Source: Physcomitrium patens
Lineage: Eukaryota; Streptophyta; Bryopsida; Funariales; Funariaceae
Direction: 5' to 3'
Assembly: GCF_000002425.4 (NCBI RefSeq)
Contig: NC_037261.1
Span: 5,044,825-5,108,824 of the forward strand
Length of the DNA: 64,000 nucleotides
The notes under the pieces were generated by a model. The model ran no database searches and was not told where the DNA came from. It saw only the letters and a list, made by a program, of their open reading frames with translations. Within the stretch, counting starts at the first letter, position 1. The number at the start of each line of letters is the position of its first letter. Positions 13,084 through 25,291 of the stretch are shown piece after piece. Position numbers and translations under genes: made by a program.

Positions 13084-13999
13084 TGTACATAACCACATAG
13101 ATTTACATGTGAGAATGTTGTCAATCCCAAATATTGACAAAAATTCTAACTAATTCATCTCAGATTAAAGAAGAAACAAAACACTTGTTGAACCTAAAGA
13201 TACAAGGTTGTTTCATTCTCATGTTTTCCTATTTCTGCTACATTTTTATTATCAAAAGACCACACTTGACACCTCCTTTACAAAAACTACTATACAAAGA
13301 ACACAACAATTGAACTCAGAAGGTGCATCACTGCCAGAGCCTAGAATGGAAAATGCAACCCTGAAAATTTTTCTTACTCAAATTTTTGATTGGGATCAAA
13401 TTTACATGATCCAAGTTGGTTATTAGCCATTTTTCTCTAATCATCATGACTTCCTGTTAAATAAAAACAAAGACTAATTGTGCAAAGGAAAAAATAGGGA
13501 GTGAAAATCAATGTGATGAAGTAAACCTCAAATTGATTATGGAAGCAGACAACTTCACTTAATTCTACTTAAACTAGTGAAGAATCCATGTAAGGCATTG
13601 GGGACTTAATATCCAAAGCCTGGCATACAATACAACTGAGGTGACAATTACCTGTCTTTCATTACTTTGATGGACACTTTTTATTTGTGAACTAAAGAAC
13701 TCTTGGATTTACTTCTGCTGACTAGCTATTTTGTACAACATGAAGCACATCTTGAGTTTGCTTTCTTTACAGTCATTTATCACAAATTTTAACATCACAG
13801 AAGTATGGTGAAGGTAGTTTTGAATGTTTTTCTTTTTATCTTATTATCTTTTTTACCCCCTTCTCCTCTCATCTTTCACATTGATTTACTGTACAAAATA
13901 ACCAGCTAAATTTTTTCAACGTATATGACCAACTTAACATACAAATATGCCCTTATACATACACAAGTTACAGCAATTTCTATTGACACTAACAATGTG
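10200..13999. other. Intergenic, low-complexity patches, no gene seen
   Basis: Holds (TA)n at about 10409-10430, (AC)n at about 10848-10873, a (CT)n plus C(9) tract at about 10980-11010, (CTT)n at about 11340-11367, (AAAAT)n at about 12899-12922 and (TA)n(CA)n at about 13049-13083. The longest open frames overlap these tracts. Confidence 0.5.
10624..10654. other. Perfect 11-bp inverted repeat
   Basis: AACACCCTCTT at 10624-10634 pairs with AAGAGGGTGTT at 10644-10654 across a 9-nt loop. It is too short for a plant microRNA precursor and there is no T-run terminator after it. Confidence 0.4.
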
Positions 14000-15720
14000 T
14001 ATAAGAACTCATAGGGGGTCATCATACACAGAAGGGGCTACAATTTTGTCAAATCCATTGATTAGTTGCAATTGACAAGTTTGTATATTCCAACCAAAAT
14101 TGCATCTTCTTATCATGTCCTTTTAGTTTCACATCTCCATGCAACAAGAAACCAACACATTTGCATTCCATTTTTGCTGCTTTTTGCACCAAAAGGCCCA
14201 CTAGCACAGGCCCCAACATCCACTGCCCATTCCCAACCACATTTCCACATTGTAAAAAGCCAAGAGGCTGGACCTAAACCCTAAAATTGTAAAACCCTAA
14301 ACCTGATCCAGATGAACTTGGGCACATTCCCCACCACCCCAATTGAATGGGTTGTGCTTATAACATCATCAACTAGCCAGATGCAGGCTTGCTGATTGCT
14401 TCACTTGACAAGCAAAGGGGGTAATGACCTCCAAATGAGAGGCTTCGGCCCCGATGAAATGTAGGAGTTCAATTTTGTGCATCTGCTTCAAAGCCCTTCC
14501 TCCTCCTCCGTTCCGCTTCCAGTCAGTTCCCCCCCTCTTGTCCATCAATGTTCAGGGCACAGGTTTATTATGAGCAATCAACACTCAGCAGCCCATCCAG
14601 ATAATGTTGTACCCAATCATCAGAAGACACTTTGACGTTAATGTTTGTGGTAAATGTAACCCATAGAAATCTCCTGGAGAAGAGGGAAAAAAAATTAAAT
14701 TAAAAAATTAAAAAGTGTCTGAGCTGGCATTCCCTGCTGGCAACGTTCCCATAGCCATTTGTTCCCATGTATGTTAAAATGGGTACTCAAACTTAAGAGT
14801 TTTAAAGTGGACAGCATGCTATTTGACTCAGAAACTTGTACATAATAAGCTTAAATGGTTTACGCAGACAAGTTCTTTGAGTGTTGAATGCTTTTATTTA
14901 TTAATTTTTTATACAGTTAAGCTTTAAATAAGACTGTGAAAATATTGCTCTCACACTGAAAGTGTACATGATTAGTTGCCATGTGTTTAATGCATTTGGT
15001 GTAAGTACAATTTCAAACACAGAATAAAAACAAACATGATAACATGAAGATGTGCTTGAAATTGATCATTTGATACCTAATCGTAGCATATATTCTGAGA
15101 AAGCAAGCAATCACTGGTGGTTTAGAGGAACAAATAAAGAATAATAATATGTCAGAATAACATACTCTTTCAAGAGTAAAGGAAAGAAAAGAGATTGTAG
15201 AATTTGAAAAGAACTTTAAGCTTTACTCAAAACATTCACTTTATAATATAATAGCTCTTATATATTATAACTTTGAAAATAGAATGAAAAATATTATAAA
15301 ATATAATCCTCAGTTTTTTTAATGTGTTTTTGTCAAAAATAAATCAATTAACACAATTTATATATAGCATATTGTAAGAAATTAATATAAGAAAATTCTC
15401 CAAATACTACCACTTAAGAGTCGAAATGGTAAGTGATTTGGGAAACGATATGCATCAAAGATTACAACCAATCAATCAATATTTTTTTTAGTATTCTGCC
15501 TTCTACACGAAAAAAAAGAACCCAAAGACTAAAAAAAAAATCAAACACAACAACTGCTTGTGCAAATATATTGCACTCGATCTTAACACCATAGCATTAC
15601 ATGCACTTCTATATTCATTTTTTTTTCACGTCACCTTTCATAACAAACTCCAAAATTCTAATGTTATAAAATTTTAAATATAATAAAAACAAGCATGTAT
15701 TTGAGTAGCCAATAGGGAAA
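14000..15720. other. Intergenic with two telomere-like CCCTAAA motifs
   Basis: CCCTAAA-type motifs lie at 14275-14286 and 14291-14303 (AAACCCTAA telo-box core in both). In plants telo-boxes occur in promoters of ribosomal-protein and cell-cycle genes, but no gene body is recognisable on either side. The rest is AT-rich and has no supported gene. Confidence 0.4.
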
Positions 15721-15759
15721 AAGCAAAAGGGGGAGATATAATGGTCCCCATTGTTATTA

Positions 15760-16110
15760 GAATTTGGGCCCCGACACTGACAGGTCGGGGGCCAGGGTCG
15801 GGCAGGGCAGGGCAGACCAGAGCTCCCACAACCAGGGGGCTAAAGTCAACTATTTGCGCGGGATTCATGGGTCAACGGCTCATCACGTGCCAAACGTGCT
15901 TCTCCATCCTGCCCAGGCGCGTACGTATCTCTCGTACTACCTTGTACGATAATATACATGATAGTATTTGTTTACATATACAATATCTCCAGCCTTCTAG
16001 TCTCGCGGTCTCGTATAATACTGTTTCGCGTTCACAACGCGTCAATGTTGGTAGCGTTGTTTTCTTCGCCCCTGTGTTGGGGATATTTCTCTCTCGACAT
16101 TCCGTGTTTC
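15760..16110. promoter_or_regulatory. Possible CpG-rich island or orphan promoter
   Basis: GC- and CpG-rich segment in otherwise AT-rich DNA. It starts with a near-palindrome (GGCCCCGAC at 15767-15775 against GTCGGGGGCC at 15784-15793), carries a G-box core CACGTG near 15885-15892 and several CGCG sites, and ends before a 28-bp poly-T. Retained CpG suggests low methylation, as in plant promoters. No convincing coding exon follows on either strand. Confidence 0.25.
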
Positions 16111-16140
16111 TTTTTGTAACCTGTGCTCTTTAAGATTAAG

Positions 16141-16168
16141 TTTTTTTTTTTTTTTTTTTTTTTTTTTT
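16141..16168. repeat. Poly-T tract (28 T)
   Basis: Homopolymer of 28 T. Read from the minus strand it would be an A tail, but no retroposon body is recognised. Confidence 0.85.
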
Positions 16169-19100
16169 GTACTTTTTACATTTTTTTTCTTTGTGTCTTC
16201 TTTTTCTGGAGTGAAGGAAATTGCATTATTATTCACACTGATTGACATATTTTTTACAATATGATTTTTTGCATTTCAAATTGTTGAAATTTACAGGGTG
16301 TTTTATTTCAAACTTGGACTTTAATCAATGCATTGGATTTTTTTTTTTAGAAGTTTGATATGTTTTTAGTCATTGAAGTTTTGAAGTGAAAGTTTGTGAC
16401 AAATGGAAAAGGCAACAACCACTAGAAAAACAATAAACTATAGGAGTTGGTTCATAATATCAACATAAAATTATGCAATGAAGATGGAAACTTCAAAATT
16501 GTGAAGTGGATTGAAAGCATACCAATCATGTGGAACTAATCTATCAAAAAGTACATCTCCATGTTATTTTGAGCAGCTTGAAAACTAATTCATTTCATTG
16601 ACTGGCCACATTCTTTAGCTGATATTCATGCACCCACACTGTACCCATGGTTGTTCAATGTGACTACAACTAAACCCTAAAAGTGTTCATTAAATGAAAA
16701 CCATGAATGTGCCTTCTTCTCTTTTATTAATTTTTTGCATTCTCTTTGAGTGTGCACCAGTGCCAGCCTTGCTATAATTTCATTCATTATGCAAAGACAA
16801 CAACCAAATATAGTGATTCATTAAGTGTATTGCAAACCACTATGTTTTCAGTACTTCTTCATCACACAAAATGAACTGATGCACATCCAGTTTTTATTCG
16901 TAAAGATAAACACCAAAGATCTTTGCAGCAACTTTAGCAGTTTGAATAACAATGGTGTATGAAACAAGTCCCAAAGTAGATTTTTGCAACTGGTGCTCAC
17001 AAAATTCCCAACAACCATGGTAAGGATAACATAACAAAAATACAACTCACATGAAGGTCGTTAATTATGTGACAAATGTAAAATATTTTTTTTCAAAAGT
17101 TTAATTGATTCTTTTGTTGTCTTCTTCTTTCTGATGTTTCTTCAATTGCCATGAAAAAGAAGATCTGAAATCTATTATGACAGGCCATTCAGTATCCCTT
17201 GAATTAATAATTTTGGAATCTCCTCCTCCTCCTGAAGGCAAATTCTAAATGGTCAAACCAGGAGGCAAGTCAAAGGAAAGGGTAATTGTACCCACAATTG
17301 GGCTTAGTCCAAGAGAGCCTGGGCCCTATTTCCAGAGCAGGAGTCCATCCCCTCCTGTGCACATTGCACAAGGCCACTGAACAGTCTTCATCTTAGCATG
17401 AGGATGGAGTTTCACAGCAGAATGAGTGATGCTTGCCATCCTCCACCATGATGAGACAGACTCCCCCTCCTTGCCACAACAGAAGGGTCAGTCTCATGTG
17501 GTTACTACCTCGTCCACATTACCTCCAATAATAAATCATCCTGGGTTTCAGCATTATGCAGGGCTGCATGAAGTACCTCACACTACTCTGCTTACATTGT
17601 ATAACTGTACTGTGCTCAATATGGGATGGGATTTTGAAACCCAAATAACTTGTCACCACTAACTCCCTGCCTCTGAGCTTTGTACAGAGAAAAAAGAGTT
17701 ACTGTGTTACTCTGTATGTGAGGGATCAGAAGCCATCATGTTCCTTACGAAAAAAGTCTTGGTACAGAACTGGAGGGGTTCTGCCTTTGCCAGCCCCACA
17801 TATAGTCAAACTCACCAACCTTTGAAACCATGCTCAGTGCAATGCCTTCAATGGTAATACTTTGATATAGGTATGTTGGGGGATCAGCATGGAATAATGT
17901 GTAATGGCAAATTGAATGGTGGCTGGGCAAGACTCAGTCACTTCACACCCAAGGTGATCAGAGATGCCTCCACTCCACTGGGCTTTACTGGCTCACATCT
18001 AGTATCAATGGTGCAGTTCAAGGATATGTAAATGTGGAGAAGGATGTCACACGGAAGGACAAAACTTGTGTGGTGCTCACCATGGAAAGGTAATCTATTT
18101 GGGAACCACTGAAAAGGGAGAAGTAGTAGACTGAGGAAGAAGGAAACTTTTTTAAATTAATATACAAATAAAAACCATGTGGAGATTAAGAAAGGCTATA
18201 AGGTCAGACTGAGAGGGGGGTGGAGGTGTTGCTAGCTGTGGCAGTATTAGTCATCCCTCACTCCTCCAGAGAGAAAACAAGATAATGGGTGAGGTTCAGG
18301 CACTGCTGGGGTCCAGACCTTTAATCTGGATGGGGTTTTTGAGGACGTGGCAGAAAGGGGTGAGTCTGTCTGCTGAGGCTGGTTTGACAGAACCGCCAAT
18401 ACCCCCCCTCAGTCAAGGAGTAGTACTGATCCCTCTCCCACTTCCCACAAGAGGGGCACTAGTCAAAATTAATGAGACCTCACTTTGGAGGCTGGATCTG
18501 CACCACTTCATGGCAGCAAGGAGCAGCATCTTGTCAATCAAAACATGACATGTAGACTTCCCTGGGGGACCCGGAAATGGTACCAATTAGTGACAAGCTC
18601 TGGTCACATGCTTGAGCAGGAACTTTACATACCCTGAGATATGGTACAGAAATTCAACAAATTTGGGCTATTGCTTACAATACAGAGCCCTCTCCCCTCT
18701 TTCCCTCTCTGCCCTTACATGCTAGAGTTAAATTCTGTTCTGTCATGTACCCAACTCCCCTCTCCCTCATCTGGCCTCCCCCTCCCCTCTCCCTCTCACT
18801 CCAGTATTATTCCCATGCACTGAATAATCCTGGCCTTCACAGTTCCACCAGGAGGGGTTGTAGCAATCAGCTGATACCAGTTGGGAAGCTCACATATATA
18901 TTGGCAGTAGGCCCATGTAAGCAGGACCACAGGTAGACATCCAAGAAACATGAGCATTGTGGTCAGATCAGGTGCCATCTTGACCTGCTGCTGCTGGACA
19001 CCACCTCCTCCTCTTCCTTCTCCCCCTCTTACGTCTTGCCATTGTCAGCTTACACAAGCCATGTTTCCCCATCAAACATCGAGGCAACCCCCCCAGCTTT

Positions 19101-22100
19101 CTCTATCACTGAGACTATGGGCACTGCACAGTGTGTCACTCACTTGTAGGATGGAGCTCCAGGATTGGGTTTCGTCCACCTGTAGAGAGAGAATGATAAA
19201 TGTGTATGTATGTGTCTATGCATGTTTTTAAGGCTGTGCCCATTCCAGCTCCAAGTACCAAATCTGGGACCATGAAAATTTGCTCCCCAATTTACAAAGG
19301 TGCAAAATGTTTAATATTGATGTATGCAATCTGTTCATTTGAGAACACATCCAAGCTTAGGAATGAAGCTTTATGTGAAGGACTCTGTCTACTCTTGACA
19401 GAGGTCTTCTATTGTTTTGTTTTTGTTGTATTTGTTTTGTTTTGTCATTTTTGGATGATCCAAGTTTTGTGTGTAAAGGAAATGGGGGTGGGTTGCAAAC
19501 TTGTGCAAAATTTGTTCTCAAGTCTACTTGGTCTCTTTCCTTGAACCTTGTACTGAATTTTCCAAATATTTTATTGAACTTTGTAAGTATCTTGTTGTAA
19601 TGTGTGTTGGATTGGAGAGCCTGTGTTCCTCATCTACTCTTTCTTTGTAGTTTTAGAAATCTTTGCAGTATTGGGTGTAGTTTACCAATTTTCAATGTGT
19701 TGTTTTGTTCTTTATATGGGAATCTAGGGTTAAAGCAACAAGAACAGCACAACTTGTGTCAAAAAAGAAAATCTTGCAACAGGCTAATGATGTGGTGTAG
19801 GATACTTATGTTTACTCTTTTTCCTCTTTAAAAAAGTTGGGAAGGTAGGTGTAATGTTGGGATAGTGAAGTCAAGGAAATAGTTTATATCTTCCACTGGC
19901 AAAAAACATGCATCATGATTCAAAGCTCCACCCTACCACCCACATCTCTGACTGCAATGTTAAGTTACATAACTGTGCATGTTGATGCAGTGCTTTGCTT
20001 TTTATGCACTCCTCATTTTTATTTTTATTTGTTTTTATCAGAATCAAGACCAGATTGTAGGACAGTCCTTGCACTCACATGCGAGATCTACACAAATAGT
20101 CTCTGTGTGTCTTTGTGAGAGTGATTTACAGTGTAGAAAACTGAATGAGCATCTCAAATCAAGTAAAGACACACATGTAAGGAATTACTATCTTCCACAG
20201 CATGAAACAAAGCACTGGGCTTCAATTCCAGTTCTTTTGTTGAAAGGTATGCACAAGTGTCCTAATTTCCCAAAGTAATATACTTATGATTAAAGAAAGA
20301 AAGTCATTCAAGGGTGTGTTAACAAGGTGAAGTATGTTTGTGTGTATGTGTATATATATATATATATATATCTGTTCACAAACACACACATCAAATAGGG
20401 TGGGAATTGTAGGATAACCTGTTGAAGAACCTTGATCAGTTTAGAGTGTTATTATTCTCAGGAGCTAGAGTCCATTTGGAACACGTGGCAATGGTCTGTT
20501 ATAGCATCTTCTTATTTTATTTTATTTTTATTTAACATTTAGTAGGTTGAGAATTAAATATTTGAGGTGCTAGGCAATGTGAGCAGTCTTATTTGCTGAG
20601 GGATTGCCAGTTGAATACTTGTTTCAGGGATGGATTTTTCTACACAATGATCACAATGCATGGTCATAGTCCAGGACCAGGACAAACTTTGTGAACAGAA
20701 AACTCTTGTTTTGGGCTCTGGCCTACTGAGTAATGGTGCCCACCTCAGCTTTCATGGATTGAACCCAATGCTCAAGTGCACAAGTTGCTAGCTATACATG
20801 CTTTCTTTTTATTAAATTTTTAATAACTATTCAGCACAGCAGTGCTGGTCATCCATGCAATTCATTTATTTATTTGTCTGTAGAACACTTTGAAGAACCC
20901 CACAATTCACATCTTTCCCAATTCTTCTCCAATTCAATCTCTGCAAAAATCAACTTGCAAGGGCCATGCTGGCTTCATTAATTTAAGCTGAAATATGCTC
21001 TCAACTAGTTTGGACTCTCTTTCATCATTATGCCCTTCAGAAAGAGTGGAATGTACATGGAAATTTTGCTCTGCCCATGTGTGTAAGACTTGTGTCAAGC
21101 AAGGATCTGACTACCTTAACATCTGTACAAGCAATCCTCTTGCATACACAAAATCTCTACAGGGAGGTGCTCTCACCTCTACCTCAACTAAGGTATCATC
21201 AGTACCCATGCTGAATCAGTCAAAAGCTTTAGCAACAAACCATTGGGGTGACTAACACACTTTGTCTGTTGTTTGCTTGACTCAAGGTTGTGCTTTTTCT
21301 CACAAGTAGAAGAATTTGTTTGGTCCTGAAACAAAACCTTGCATTACAATACAAGTACTGGCAATCTGATTCAGAGCATGTTTGAGCAGAATTTTATGAC
21401 ACCTGAACCATTTTTTCATCCAGCTCGGTCAACTGGTCTTTTGTAGATTTATATTTGCGCCCGATTTACGTAATCGAATGCTGCGGGCTGGATTTACTGC
21501 TGTAAGTCTTCCATATGTGTCAGTAAAGCACCATGGCCAATTTTTGCAAATCTGAAATAAAGGGATTTGTAGAAATACTGCTTCTTCTTCTTCTTATTAT
21601 TATTTATTTGTTCATTTATAATTTTTTGAAAAGAATAGGCGACACATGGATTTTGGTGCTTGATTAGTGTGGTTGTAATTGTGAAGGCGCCTGTTCTCTG
21701 CTTTCAATACTAAATTGTCATTCCATTCATTGATTCCAGTCACAGATTGCAACTAAACCATTAACACAAATCACAGTTAGCTACACATCTGAACTAACAA
21801 CTGTCTTGGCAGTAGTGCATATGTGGCACTGTGCAGGCGCATGTGAAGCAGCATCATGTAGAGTGCATTTTACAATGATATTTTTTGCTGCAGTTCTGAA
21901 CAATGAATCCAAAAATGCCCAGATGAATGTTAACACTTTCTTCAGAACTTACAGCCCCACAGTGCTCATCTCTTTCACAATACTGCTATGAACCAATACC
22001 TACAGCTTTGTGTCATCTTAAACCAACGTGAGCTGTAAGTCTTGCTATGATTAAGCACATTGATTAGTGCACATATACCAACTTGCATTATTTTTCACAC

Positions 22101-24703
22101 AATGTAGAAGTCATTGTTGGGCTCCGTAAATGAATTGGGGATAGTGAAAGAGCCAGAGCTTGCAGTATTTTTCAGTAATTGAACTATACTGCCAAGTGAG
22201 ATTAGTTACTTCAGGAATGTAAGAAGTATACTAAAGCTTCACTATGCAATAATTCAATCATCATCAGTGAAGTTCATGAAACAAAAGGATTTGCTGAAAC
22301 TTACTCCAAATCGTAGTGAATTGGAATTTCTGTGGCTGAATTGTTTTCTTCGAAAGTTATAAACATGATTGTGTCCCATTCTCAAACATCCTGGTCCTGT
22401 TCGGTCATACAATCAATCAACTCCAGTGTGTTCAGTGGGAATTCTGCAGAGCCAATTGCCGCCCATAAAGAATATCCTATGTTTTTTGTTTTGTTTGAAG
22501 AAGACAAGGTGATTATCTAACTTGTGGTTTCACGATCTGTACACGAGTTTGCTCGTGTTGCAAGGAACATGTCTCGGATTTTATTGTTTGAATGATAGCC
22601 TTGGATTGGGAAGCTACAGATAAATTACTGAAATTATTTCCAAGAGAATGCCGAGTTTCAAAACTTAGCTCAAGTGGTAAATATGCCATAGGGTGTGGCA
22701 CAAGCATGGATTACAAGGTCAAGGATAAAATATGATTTCCAATTTGGTCACAAGAATGACAATCGCTGAGCAGCTAGTTACAAGAGTATTAAGAGCATGG
22801 TGTATTTTCTGTTAAAATAATGCTAAGCGCTCTGTTCAGTTTTCAAATTCCTAACATATAATTTTCTTTCCAACCTACTGGACAAAATCGTTTAAGTAGC
22901 GCCAAAGTAAGTTATTTTTAGGAAATAGAAGAGCCTCGCTACTTTCTATCTTTACTTAAAAAGCAGGCGTGTGGGGTTGTCCAAGTTAACTGTTTGGTTC
23001 TTCCCTCAGCACCCTGATTCCTTGATGTAGAGAGAGCGCCTGTTTTGTGAAGAAAAGAAAGTGCTTTTCAGTGTCAGTTAAGTTTCTGATTAGAAATTTG
23101 GTAATTCAGACATTTGGTACGAAAGTAGTCGAGGATAAGCCGTAGTTGTAACAAAAACCATCATGTACTCTGGTGCTTCTTAATTAGGTGGTAGATTCTG
23201 TAAACATTTCATTTGGTTTAGGTGTTGCCACTCAGCGCAGTGCTGAAAGAGGCTAAACTACCTTGATCAGTTCGGCTCTTGAGCATTATGTGAATCCCAT
23301 ACTAAATGCAAGCTAAAAATTCAGGATCTCGCTGCATACACAGAATATGAGAACATTTCAGTCAAAGTAACTTATGATTACAGTCTCGTTAAATTCTTCA
23401 TTTCAGGGCAATGCTGGAAGGTAAGAGAACTTATCACTGGACCAGTATAGCTACTGAAGCTAATGTCGGAAAGTAGGCAAGTATCAGTATTTCGTGAAAC
23501 AACGGCCATCAGAAAATTCTTGCTTACATAAAGGCAATGAACACCACTTGAAAGGGGAAAACGGAAAAGTTTTGATTATCTCCCATTTCGTAACGTCTGT
23601 ATTAACTAATAATTCTAGGATGCTATGAAACAGCCCTATGAGATACAAAAACACTCAGCAGACTATTGTTTTTAGAATACTCCCAACAATGCAAATACTC
23701 GACAATAATCCACTGTCCCCTTCACTTAGCTCCACTGCCTGGTTTTAGAGTCATAAACATCTGTCCTGTGGCTTCTGTCTTTCTGGAGTTGGTGGCAATG
23801 ATCAGCATATTGAGCGAGGGTCGACACAAAGTTGCAACATCAAGCAATGAAAAGCGTTCTAATGTTGTTGTTGAAGAACCTCATTCACGACCCTTACGTG
23901 ATAACAATCCAAGACAATGAGGAATAGTTTCTTTATCTCCCTCACAAAACTTTTGAAAGAAAGAAACATAAAAACTCTTTGGTATGCCATAGAGAAGTAG
24001 ATTCCATGGTCAAGGAGGGCCGAGACACTTCGGGATTAAGATATTTCACATGAAAATGCACAGATAAGCAAGCGGATTTTCAATGTGGCATGTGTCAACT
24101 GGTTGTTTCCATGAAAAAAACCTGAATAAAGGATGCAAATTTGAACGCAGCTGCCTCACATTCCTGTTTGAGCTCTGAACTTGGTGTGTCTATGCACCTC
24201 TTCTGCTCCCTCTATAGCCATCCAAAACGAAAAAAATCCATAAGCGGGAACTCGTGCAAAGTTAAGCTGCATTAGGTCCTCAGGCAGAAAGGTGTGCAAA
24301 GAGACACCTCCATCCATGGCAACACAGGTTCACCAATTGCTCATGATCTGCACTCAACTGAGCATTTCGTATGCCCTTCCATCTCAACTACTCTTGACAC
24401 CATTCTTCTGCTATTCACAACAAAATCATTCTCTGAGACACGCATGGATCGTGCGGCATAATATTTGTTCCTTGGTTTTATTCTTGGAGCTGCTTTAGTA
24501 CCTGCTTGAAAAATATTTTACTCACCTCACAATACTCCTGCTGCTTAAAAAGAATTTTAGTGTTTTCCACATGCTTTACTCATCTCTACCTCCATTACCA
24601 CCCCTACTAGGCATGCCTACACAAACTACTCCATCTTGCACACTGGCAAACATCTCCAACAACTTAATAACCTTGTATTCATGAAAATCACATTGATATA
24701 AAT
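16169..24703. other. Intergenic, mixed composition, no defended gene
   Basis: From about 17.2 to 19.2 kb the GC content is higher and there are short open stretches on both strands, but I could not link them into a gene. (TA)n lies near 20350-20371 and (CTT)n near 21580-21600. Two small coding-like signals, a 60-codon minus-strand frame at 18796-18978 and a 55-bp exon-like stretch at 21447-21501, are described as findings. Confidence 0.4.
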
Positions 24704-24878
24704 AGGAAATTGTTAAATTTACCCAAGCATTTACTAAATCAACCTAACCATCATCAAAAACTTCTCCACTACTGGATTTGCATTGGTAAAAAATTAATAA
24801 AAAAAATGGTTGGATCCTCAACCAACTATGATGGGTGGATTGATTTAGTAAATACATGGATCAATTTAACAATTTTCT
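24704..24878. mobile_element. MITE-like element with about 51-bp terminal inverted repeats
   Basis: The left end, from 24704, and the reverse complement of the right end, ending 24878, match at roughly 45 of 51 positions; shared strings include AAATTGTTAAAT, ATTTACTAAATCAA and CCATCAT. The middle has its own short palindrome (GGTTG, GATCCT, CAACC). The element is 175 bp and has no coding capacity. The flanks ATAAAT (24698-24703) and ATAAAC (24879-24884) look like a target duplication with one change. The superfamily cannot be fixed. It lies where the sequence becomes strongly AT-rich. Confidence 0.65.
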
Positions 24879-25252
24879 ATAAACATTAAGATTATATTAT
24901 GATTGGTTTATTATAATTTCAACATGTAAATGCTATTATTAAAAGTTTTAAAGAATATAGGTGAATATCTTTAATGCTTTCTTATATTTTTGTTTGACAA
25001 AGCAAAAAAAAAAGATAATTAAAACTTATAATAAATTATTTTCTATTTTTTATACTTCAGTTAATGTATAGTATTAAAAATTAATTTAAATTTATATATC
25101 ATTATATATTTTCTAGAATTTAATTTAATTAATGCATCTTATCATTAATAAAACTTTAAATGTATGTTCTTTAAAAATTGTTAAAAAGATTTGACCTTAT
25201 ATTATACCAATACCGAGTTACATTCTAATTTTTAAATTCTATTTTTTGAATA

Positions 25253-25291
<39 letters not shown>

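Noticed and set aside
17890-18092. Plus-strand open stretch reading into a GTAATC donor-like site near 18.09 kb
   Set aside because: No start codon, no phase-compatible second exon, and the reverse strand of the same interval is about equally open.
23666-23920. 84-codon plus-strand frame
   Set aside because: No domain or motif, poor start context, no splice partners; within the length expected by chance.
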